DNA from: Bacteroidota bacterium
GTDB lineage: Bacteria; Bacteroidota; Bacteroidia; Chitinophagales; Saprospiraceae
DNA length: 64,000 nt
Direction: 5' to 3'
NCBI GenBank assembly: GCA_029572935.1
Contig: JAKQHM010000007.1
Coordinates: forward strand, 1-64,000
Below are positions 57,977 to 64,000 of this stretch, one piece after another. The translations under genes and the position numbers were made by a program. Positions within the stretch are counted from its first letter, which is position 1, and each line of letters starts with the position of its first letter. The notes beneath the pieces are model-generated. The model was not told the DNA's origin and ran no database searches. It worked only from the letters and a program-made list of their open reading frames with translations.

Positions 57977-59449
57977 TTATCCCTGTCCGGCTCCCGATAA
58001 TTGGATGATCCAATAACACATCAGGGAGATGAGGACGATACTGATCAGGTTGAGGATCAAACCGGCCTTAAGCATCATTTTCAATGGAATTTTTCCGGAA
58101 GCAAATACAATTGCGTTGGGAGGTGTACCCATGGGCAACATTCCTGCGCAACTGGCAGAAAGGGTCATGGACAGGCCCAGCAATAAGGGATCCTGATCCA
58201 TCGACAGGGCCATACTTCCGATGATCGGGGCCATGACAATCACCTGGGCCACATTGCTCATGAGTTCGCTCAAAAATATGGATACAGTGGCTACCAGAAA
58301 GACAGTTACAATAGTCACCTCCGGAGACCAGGCGGAAAGATGCTTTCCAATATCGGCTATAATGCCTGCCTGCTCCATGGCCTTTGCCAGGGTCAATCCT
58401 CCGCCAAACATCAGCAAAACACCCCAGTTCATCCTGGAAGTATCGGACCAGATCAGCAAACGGTCATCCTCTGCTTCGTGGGTCTTGTTTCCGGAAGGAG
58501 GATTTTTATCCATTCCGGATGGAAGCACAAAGAGCAGCAATCCTGCCCCCATCCCGATCATGCTGTCATGCAGATTCCAGCCTGTGATCTGTGCGAGGGG
58601 TTCCTTCAGAATCCAAAGTACCGCTGCGAGGATGAATACCGCGAAAGTCCGGATTTCTGGTGTCCTCCAGGGGCCCAGTGCTTCCTTTTCCGCACAAATG
58701 AAGTGCTGGGTTTCTTCCTGATGTTTCAGATCATTGGGAAATAAAACTTTGACGAAGACCCAATAAATCGCACCCAGGAGGAGGAGCGCGATAGGGGTAC
58801 AGATGAGCATCCATTGAAAAAATGAAATCTCCATACCCAGTTGCTCGCGCGCGTAGGCCACAAAGGCCACATTGGGTGGTGTGCCGATGATCGTAGCCAG
58901 TCCACCGATGTTGGATGCATAGGCGGTACCGAGCAGGGCAGAAATGCTGAACCGGTCTATGGATTTTCCGGGATTGCTCTTTTCGAGTACGGAAAGTACG
59001 GAAAGGACGATGGGCAACATCATCATAGTCGTGGCCGTATTGCTCAGCCACATGCTGATGGAAAAGGTGGAAAGCATAAATCCAAGCAGGATCTGGTTGC
59101 CATTGCTGCCCGTGATGCTAAGTATGGTGAGGGCCATGCGGCGGTGCAAATTCCATTTTTCAATGGCCAAGGCAATGAAAAAGCCACCCATGAACAGGAA
59201 AATGATCGGATCGGCATAATGGCGTGCAGTGCTGCCAATATCGGACACTCCGGACAGCGGAAACAGGACCAGCGGGCTCAGGGCCGTCACGGCCAGCGGC
59301 ACGATCTCCAGGATCCAGAAGGAGATCATAAACAATGCCAGACAAATGGTGATCTGCGTTATGTCAGCAGCCTTCCAGGGATTCCAAAAGAAGTAACATG
59401 CGAGAAGTACTGCGATCAGGAGGCCGGTCTTGTGTTTGTCAAAGGACAT
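57977..59449 (-). CDS. DASS/SLC13 family sodium-coupled anion symporter
   Basis: From the ATG at 59449 the protein has 490 residues with about 11-12 TM segments. The paired SNT-type motifs are present as WLSNTATTMMMLPI in the first half and ELMSNVAQVIVMAPI in the second, plus IGTPPNVAF and MGTPPNAIVFASGKIP. This family imports dicarboxylates, citrate or sulfate with sodium. The second motif reads SNVAQ instead of the usual SNTAT, which may affect substrate choice. The upstream extension to 59533 overlaps the divergent reductase gene region and was rejected. Confidence 0.9.
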   Translation of the reverse strand: MSFDKHKTGLLIAVLLACYFFWNPWKAADITQITICLALFMISFWILEIVPLAVTALSPLVLFPLSGVSDIGSTARHYADPIIFLFMGGFFIALAIEKWNLHRRMALTILSITGSNGNQILLGFMLSTFSISMWLSNTATTMMMLPIVLSVLSVLEKSNPGKSIDRFSISALLGTAYASNIGGLATIIGTPPNVAFVAYAREQLGMEISFFQWMLICTPIALLLLGAIYWVFVKVLFPNDLKHQEETQHFICAEKEALGPWRTPEIRTFAVFILAAVLWILKEPLAQITGWNLHDSMIGMGAGLLLFVLPSGMDKNPPSGNKTHEAEDDRLLIWSDTSRMNWGVLLMFGGGLTLAKAMEQAGIIADIGKHLSAWSPEVTIVTVFLVATVSIFLSELMSNVAQVIVMAPIIGSMALSMDQDPLLLGLSMTLSASCAGMLPMGTPPNAIVFASGKIPLKMMLKAGLILNLISIVLISLMCYWIIQLSGAGQG

Positions 59450-59537
59450 GGCCTGCAAGATACAAAATGACCGCTTCCCTGAGCAGGACCAACCATTTGA
59501 CAGATCCGCTGTTGCTCCCAAAGACAAATTCATTTAC

Positions 59538-60557
59538 ATGAAATACAAACTTTTGGGAAAGAGCGGCCTCAAGGTTTCTCCGCTCTGTTTGGGTACCATG
59601 GGATTCGGTACCGAATGGGGCTGGGGCGTTGAACGGGATGCCAGCTTCCGCATCTTGGAAAAATTTACTGACGCGGGAGGAAACTTCATCGATACCGCCA
59701 ACCGCTATACCGAGGGCAGCAGCGAGAAGATCATAGGGGAGTTTATGCTCAGAGACCGCGACCACTTCGTCCTGGCTACCAAATATTCTTTGCACGACAA
59801 CACGACGAATGTGAATGCATCCGGCAACAACCGCAAGAATATGATCCGCAGCGTGGAATCGAGTCTGAAAAGACTACAGACCGACTACATCGACCTGTTG
59901 TACCTGCACATCTGGGATCAGCTGACGCCCATCGAAGAGGTCATGGCGGGACTGGAGCATCTGATCTCACAAGGCAAGGTCCATTACATTGGCATCAGCG
60001 ATACACCGGCCTGGATCATTTCCAGAGCACAGACCCTGGCAGAATGGCGTGGATGGAGTTCGTTCATCAGCCTGCAGGTAGAATACAGTTTACTGCAGCG
60101 GACGCCCGAGCGCGAACTCATTCCCATGGCCAAAAATTACGGCATGACCCTCATGCCCTGGGCCCCTCTGGCAGGAGGCGCCCTGACCGGAAAATACCTG
60201 AAGGGAGACCGGGGCAGGATCAAAGAAGGCAGCACCCGCCTCAACGAACGCGCAGAGCGCATCACCCGCGAAGTGATGAACATTGCGGGAGAACTGGGCG
60301 TGCCCGAATCTCACGTGGCCCTGAGCTGGGTCAGACAACAGGGCATATCCTGCATCCCGATCGTGGGTGCAACCAGGCTGGAACAGCTCGATGAAAACCT
60401 GAAGTCCCTGGAACTCGTACTGAATGCAGACCAGCTCAACAGGCTGGATGCAGTAAGTAAAATCGAGCTCGGATTTCCGGGTGATTTTTTCAGAGAGGAA
60501 GGAGTCAAGACTGTGACCTATGGAGGTTTCTACGATCGAATCGAGAAGCCATTCTGA
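59538..60557 (+). CDS. Aldo/keto reductase
   Basis: The 339-residue TIM-barrel oxidoreductase uses NADPH. The catalytic tetrad is visible: Asp and Tyr in FIDTANRYTEG, Lys in LATKYS and His in LLYLHIWDQ. The C-terminal NADP-binding region has CIPIVGATRLEQLDENLKSL. It resembles the AKR group that includes YajO-like and auxin-induced-like reductases, so the substrate is open. It divergently shares an 88-bp spacer with the DASS transporter gene. The ATG at 59538 gives the normal MKYKLLGKSGLKVSPLCLG start. Confidence 0.93.
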   Translation: MKYKLLGKSGLKVSPLCLGTMGFGTEWGWGVERDASFRILEKFTDAGGNFIDTANRYTEGSSEKIIGEFMLRDRDHFVLATKYSLHDNTTNVNASGNNRKNMIRSVESSLKRLQTDYIDLLYLHIWDQLTPIEEVMAGLEHLISQGKVHYIGISDTPAWIISRAQTLAEWRGWSSFISLQVEYSLLQRTPERELIPMAKNYGMTLMPWAPLAGGALTGKYLKGDRGRIKEGSTRLNERAERITREVMNIAGELGVPESHVALSWVRQQGISCIPIVGATRLEQLDENLKSLELVLNADQLNRLDAVSKIELGFPGDFFREEGVKTVTYGGFYDRIEKPF

Positions 60558-60590
60558 AACCGGCCTCATTTCTTAAACCGGATTATCAAA

Positions 60591-60616
60591 AGTCAGGCCA
60601 CAGGAACCTCCTGACT
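60591..60616 (+). promoter_or_regulatory. Inverted repeat upstream of the pirin-nitroreductase pair
   Basis: AGTCAGG (60591-60597) and CCTGACT (60610-60616) form a perfect 7-bp inverted repeat with a 12-bp spacer, 21 bp before the pirin ATG. It may be an operator or a weak terminator of the reductase gene. No T-run follows. Confidence 0.3.
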
Positions 60617-60636
60617 ACCGGACGCATTATGCTGAT

Positions 60637-61509
60637 ATGAAACGCAAGGATTTTATCAGAAAATCGATCTTGGGCACCAGTCTGCTGTCCACCGGATCAG
60701 CCTGGTCTGCCATCACAGAAAACGATATTGATGAACTCAGGCCTTTGCCCGTCATAGGATTCAATCACCTTCCCCATACAAATTCAAAGATCATGTCCAA
60801 TCAGGTTTTACACAAAGCAAACACCCGGGGCCATGCCCACCATGGCTGGCTGGATTCACATCACAGTTTCAGTTTTGCCAACTACTACAATCCGGAGCGC
60901 ATGCACTTCGGTGTTTTGCGTGTACTCAACGACGACACCATCGCCCCCGGTACCGGTTTTGGCACCCATCCGCACGACAACATGGAGATCATCTCCATAC
61001 CGCTTTCCGGTGCACTCGAGCATAAGGACAGCATGGGCAACAAAGCCGTGATCCGGGCCGGAGAGATCCAGGTCATGAGCGCGGGATCGGGCATCACCCA
61101 CAGCGAGTACAACCACAGCAGCTCTGAGCCCGGTTCTTTCCTTCAGATCTGGCTGTTTCCCAACAAACGAAATGTAAACCCCCGTTATGACCAGATCCGG
61201 CTGGAGCTGGACAGCAAACCCAACAGCCTCATACAGATCCTGTCTCCAAACCCTGATGACGAGGGCGTGTGGATCCACCAGGATGCCTGGTTTCACATGG
61301 GCAGGCTGGATGCGGGCGTATCGCTCGAGTACAAACTCCGGAAAAGCGGAAACGGAGTCTATGCCTTTGTGATCGGTGGCGAGGTGACGGTCGATGGCAC
61401 CGCACTCAACCAACGGGATGGTTTGGGTGTTTGGGGTACGGATCAGATCTCCATCCGGGCCGATCGGGCGACCGAGATCCTGCTGATGGAAGTCCCCATG
61501 AAAATTTAA
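60637..61509 (+). CDS. Pirin family protein with a Tat-like leader
   Basis: The 290-residue bicupin protein has the pirin core from residue 53. Metal ligands lie in GFGTHPHDNMEIISIPLSGA (His, His, Glu) and ITHSEYNHS, matching YhhW/YhaK-type pirins, some of which have quercetin-dioxygenase activity. The first 52 residues are unusual: MKRKDFIRKSILGTSLLSTG resembles a twin-arginine leader, with KRKDFIRK followed by a hydrophobic segment and SAWSA. An internal ATG at 60793 would give a normal cytoplasmic pirin. The nitroreductase gene follows after 9 bp, so they are likely one operon. Confidence 0.9.
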   Translation: MKRKDFIRKSILGTSLLSTGSAWSAITENDIDELRPLPVIGFNHLPHTNSKIMSNQVLHKANTRGHAHHGWLDSHHSFSFANYYNPERMHFGVLRVLNDDTIAPGTGFGTHPHDNMEIISIPLSGALEHKDSMGNKAVIRAGEIQVMSAGSGITHSEYNHSSSEPGSFLQIWLFPNKRNVNPRYDQIRLELDSKPNSLIQILSPNPDDEGVWIHQDAWFHMGRLDAGVSLEYKLRKSGNGVYAFVIGGEVTVDGTALNQRDGLGVWGTDQISIRADRATEILLMEVPMKI

Positions 61510-61518
61510 AAAGAGCAT

Positions 61519-62097
61519 ATGAATCATATCAAAATACCGGAAACCCGTTTTCCCATCATGGACCTGGTGCGTCATAGATGGAGTGCGCGCAGTTTTAAAG
61601 CAGATCAGGACCTGACCCAGGACCAGCTGCATACCCTAATCGAATCCGCTTCCTGGGCGGCCAGCGCCAACAACGAGCAGCCCTGGAGGTTTATCCTGGC
61701 GGCCCGCGGCACAGACTATTACCAGAAGGTGTACGACTGTCTGATGGAAGGCAACCGGCCCTGGTGTAAAAACGCAGCGGCTTTTGTCGTCACCCTGATC
61801 CACACCAAATTTGAAAAAACGGGAAAGGATAATTTCAATGCCATGCACGACCTGGGGATGGCCAATGCCACCTTGCTCCTGCAGGCCACGCATATGGGCA
61901 TCGCATCCCATCCTATGGCCGGATTTGATAAGGCAACGCTGACTGAAAAATTTGGTCTGCCCGAAGACATCAAACCCATGGTGACCATCGCACTGGGTTA
62001 TCTCGATGCCCCTGAAAAACTCGAAGAACCCTACCAGGGTCGCGAACTGACTCCCCGCAACCGCAAAACGGTAGAAGAACTGATCCTGAGTCGATAA
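61519..62097 (+). CDS. Nitroreductase family FMN-dependent oxidoreductase
   Basis: The 192-residue protein has the nitroreductase fold. RHRWSARSFKADQDLT is the FMN-phosphate-binding start, SANNEQPWRFILA matches the conserved SxxNxQPW motif, and HDLGMANATLLLQATHMGIA and ALGYLD are the central and C-terminal landmarks. These enzymes use NAD(P)H and FMN to reduce nitro compounds, quinones or flavins. Adjacent to pirin, it may handle aromatic or quinone redox chemistry, an inference from position. Confidence 0.93.
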   Translation: MNHIKIPETRFPIMDLVRHRWSARSFKADQDLTQDQLHTLIESASWAASANNEQPWRFILAARGTDYYQKVYDCLMEGNRPWCKNAAAFVVTLIHTKFEKTGKDNFNAMHDLGMANATLLLQATHMGIASHPMAGFDKATLTEKFGLPEDIKPMVTIALGYLDAPEKLEEPYQGRELTPRNRKTVEELILSR

Positions 62098-62192
62098 GCG
62101 GTATTATGCCGGTTCGGCCTCCTTTCTCCTTTGTGACTTAAGTTGCACGCCCAGGTCTGTGAATGTCCTACCTTCGCAGTCAAATTTAAAAA

Positions 62193-62993
62193 ATGGAGAT
62201 CCTGGGCTACTTTGCTTCCATTCTGATTGGTGTTTCACTGGGCCTTATTGGTGGGGGTGGCAGTATTCTCACCGTCCCGGTACTGGTGTACCTCTTTCAC
62301 GTCGATGCTGTCACGGCTACGGCCTATTCCCTGTTCATCGTCGGCCTCACCAGTGCGGTCGGTTCCGGAGATTATTTCAGAAAAGGACTGGTGGACACGC
62401 GCACGGCCATTATTTTTGGCATACCGTCCATCATCGCGGTTTTCGCTACGCGCGCCTGGCTGGTGCCAGCGCTTCCTTCTGAGTTCATTTCAATCGGAAG
62501 CTTTGTGATGACCAAGAGCATTTTCCTGCTCCTGCTCTTCGCTGTACTCATGGTGGCAGCCTCCTACAGCATGATCAAAAAAAGCAAGAACGGTGCTGCA
62601 GAGACCGAGTCCCAGGTCCGTACTTTCAACTATCCCCTGATCCTGGCAGAAGGAGCCGTGGTGGGCGTATTGACTGGACTGGTGGGTGCCGGAGGCGGAT
62701 TCCTCATCATACCGGCTTTGGTGGTCCTCAGCAAATTGCCCATGAAGCAGGCCGTAGGTACATCCTTGGTGATCATCGCTGCCAAATCACTCATCGGTTT
62801 TTTTGGCGAAGGGGGAGAGACCCTCATAGATTGGAAGTTTCTCTTCATCGTAACCGCCTTTTCCATATCGGGCATCTTTATCGGGACCGCCCTGTCGAAA
62901 AGAATCGATGGTGCCAAACTGAAACCTGCCTTCGGTTGGTTTGTCCTGGTAATGGGCATCTACATCATCCTGAGGGAGACCTTGTTTCATTGA
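62193..62993 (+). CDS. TauE/SafE family membrane permease
   Basis: The 266-residue protein has about eight TM segments arranged as an inverted pair with glycine-rich motifs in each half (SLGLIGGGGSILTVPVLVYL and TGLVGAGGGFLIIPALVV). The family exports or imports sulfite, sulfonates or other small organosulfur anions. No sulfur-metabolism gene adjoins it, so the substrate is unknown. A degenerate -7 box TACCTTCGC (62169-62177) precedes it. Sequence after the stop is non-coding. Confidence 0.92.
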   Translation: MEILGYFASILIGVSLGLIGGGGSILTVPVLVYLFHVDAVTATAYSLFIVGLTSAVGSGDYFRKGLVDTRTAIIFGIPSIIAVFATRAWLVPALPSEFISIGSFVMTKSIFLLLLFAVLMVAASYSMIKKSKNGAAETESQVRTFNYPLILAEGAVVGVLTGLVGAGGGFLIIPALVVLSKLPMKQAVGTSLVIIAAKSLIGFFGEGGETLIDWKFLFIVTAFSISGIFIGTALSKRIDGAKLKPAFGWFVLVMGIYIILRETLFH

Positions 62994-63036
62994 TTTTTGT
63001 ATAAGCGATAATTCCTGCTCACTCTTGGGATAATAG

Positions 63037-63190
63037 CCAATGCCAAGGCCAAAGCTTATGGCAGATAGCTTATGGCGAAAAGCCTACGTCGAGGTAATTG
63101 GCCTACGCCAAAGTAAAAGCCTATGGCATAAAGCTTATAGCAGGTGGTAAAATGCCTATGCCGTGGTGGAAGCCTGGGCAAATACCAAAG
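63037..63190. repeat. Degenerate GCC/TATGGC word repeat block
   Basis: The words GCCTATGGCATAAAGCTTAT, AGCTTATGGC and GGCCTACGCC recur in varied spacing. The vocabulary is close to the 19-bp array at 40.25 kb (GGCC, GCATAAG, TAAGCTAT), but no strict period is kept. Confidence 0.5.
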
Positions 63191-63397
63191 CAAACCAATA
63201 TCTCTGAGCCTGAAAAAGCTGATAGATCAAATCTTGTTCGGAAATAATTAACAGTAAATTTTATATTAAATATTATTATAATACATAAAGTATACGTAGT
63301 AAATTAATAACAGACAATAAATTATAATAATATATAAATTACCTATTTATGGGTATTTTGCAGATGTATCACCTTCACTATATTGCATAGGAATAAA

Positions 63398-63456
63398 ATG
63401 ATTTTTCAGCTCACCTGCCTATGGCAGATTTCCTGCTGCAAGTGAGCTAAAATCAT
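63398..63456. repeat. Long imperfect inverted repeat (hairpin)
   Basis: The left arm 63398-63418 (ATGATTTTTCAGCTCACCTG and one more base) pairs with the right arm 63438-63456 (GCAAGTGAGCTAAAATCAT) with two small differences, leaving a 19-nt loop. It could be a REP-like or mobile-element remnant. It has no GC-stem plus T-run form, so it is not a terminator. Confidence 0.6.
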
Positions 63457-63630
63457 ACTTATTCACTTCCCGCACGGTGCCATTACTCCCCGTAAGCGCG
63501 CACGGACTGTAATCAGGCTGTACGGATCTTTTAACCAATCGTGCATGTATTGGATCCTGAATTCAGGTGAAATCCAATGCTATTTTTTCATCTTCAAAAC
63601 TGCCATTTTATGAAAAACTCAGGTAATTTT

Positions 63631-63669
63631 TCAGCAATCAGCAATCAGCAATCAGCAATCAGCAATCAG
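63631..63669. repeat. 7-bp tandem repeat
   Basis: TCAGCAA repeats five times followed by a partial sixth unit. It is short, perfect and non-coding, prone to copy-number change. Confidence 0.9.
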
Positions 63670-63772
63670 TTTTTTAATAAATACATTTATTAAAGTAATT
63701 CAAGGTGTATCATTTTTTACCAGATTAGGATATGAATTGATTTATTTCCTAAAGGTGGTGACAATTCCAAAA

Positions 63773-64000
63773 TTGTTTCTAATAAAAAATGGGCGAATTA
63801 AAACTTTGAATTCCATATCTATATTGTATTTATTTTTTATTTTTAATCTTAATTCACAACCAGTCACAAAAAAGATTCTGACTTTCAATTCATCGAATAC
63901 GCCTTCCTGTGATTGGATTTACTCGATCATAGCTTCTGATGATAGCGTCCATTATTATTTTGCGGGATATTCTGAAGCCAAAGACCAAAATGGAAATGTT
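63773..64000 (+). CDS. Secreted protein, N-terminal part (cut by window edge)
   Basis: A plus-strand frame stays open from about 63752 to the right edge. It encodes a signal-peptide-like segment (LNSISILYLFFIFNLNSQ) preceded by basic residues (IKNGRIK). Propeller-like sequence follows (DDSVHYYFAGYSEAKDQNGN), as in T9SS-exported repeat proteins of this phylum. No ATG is available in frame; TTG at 63773 gives a basic N-region, while TTG at 63806 or GTG at 63758 are alternatives. Only about 76 residues are visible, so the family is open. Confidence 0.5.
   Translation, partial: MFLIKNGRIKTLNSISILYLFFIFNLNSQPVTKKILTFNSSNTPSCDWIYSIIASDDSVHYYFAGYSEAKDQNGNV

Larger units (their letters stand above)
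62994..63772. other. Repeat-rich intergenic region near the right edge
   Basis: This 779-bp stretch contains a degenerate repeat block (about 63037-63190), an AT-rich tract (about 63240-63355), a long imperfect hairpin (63398-63456) and a 7-bp tandem repeat (63631-63669). A 38-codon minus-strand frame (63579-63466, ISPEFRIQYMHDWLKDPYSL and on) looks protein-like but has no start codon. No transposase is present. Confidence 0.5.

Noticed and set aside
63631-63669. Regulatory site or CRISPR-like repeat
   Set aside because: It is a simple 7-bp tandem repeat without spacers.

Overview
The window comes from a member of the Bacteroidota, most plausibly a Saprospiraceae-like free-living or wastewater lineage. 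The evidence is a SusC/SusD pair, several secreted proteins with a C-terminal type IX secretion (T9SS, Por) sorting domain, TAnnTTTG-type promoter -7 boxes, near absence of Shine-Dalgarno sequences, and the rplM-rpsI-rpsB-tsf order typical of the phylum. The family-level placement is inference. Base composition is moderate, with a clearly AT-richer stretch at about 28.3-37.6 kb and AT-rich sequence near the right end.

Layout. 0-2.4 kb: minus-strand SulP anion transporter with a DUF2490-like gene cut by the left edge, then a small membrane-anchored protein. 2.8-7.6 kb: minus-strand susC-susD uptake pair closed by a clear terminator. 7.9-22.8 kb: a block that reads as anaerobic and nitric-oxide physiology. 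It holds a B12-dependent (class II) ribonucleotide reductase, a three-cysteine Rrf2/NsrR-like regulator, a secreted vanadium-haloperoxidase-like lipoprotein, a qNOR-type NO reductase, tryptophanase, tyrosine phenol-lyase, an ADP-forming acyl-CoA synthetase, a QueD/PTPS-fold protein, an RIC/YtfE di-iron repair protein and an orphan heme-copper-oxidase-like membrane protein. 23-28 kb: a T9SS cargo protein, a small lipoprotein, a TonB-dependent receptor and a 4-TM protein. 28.9-33.2 kb: small conserved proteins and a propeller sensor kinase with a LuxR-type response regulator. 33.5-36.8 kb: an AT-rich M43-like metalloprotease/beta-helix T9SS protein. 37.1-37.6 kb: a possible decayed gene. 37.7-41.2 kb: rplM, rpsI, rpsB, tsf, a 19-bp tandem repeat array and pyrH. 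41.4-55.4 kb: large surface proteins (CotH/lamin-tail, DUF6588, PKD/T9SS, a 1654-residue Cys-rich repeat protein, DUF5916). 55.5-63.0 kb: housekeeping and metabolic genes (AlkA-type glycosylase, SOUL protein, DASS transporter, aldo/keto reductase, pirin, nitroreductase, TauE). 63.0-64.0 kb: repeats, a long hairpin and the start of a secreted protein cut by the right edge.

How the genes fit together. The NO-related genes (Rrf2 regulator, NO reductase, RIC, oxidase-like protein) would sense NO, remove it and repair Fe-S damage. The lyases release pyruvate and ammonia from Trp and Tyr, and the ADP-forming synthetase can conserve energy from acyl-CoA as ATP; its start codon overlaps the tyrosine phenol-lyase stop. 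An oxygen-independent ribonucleotide reductase next to these genes suits life at low oxygen. No tRNA, rRNA, CRISPR array, complete insertion sequence or prophage was recognised.
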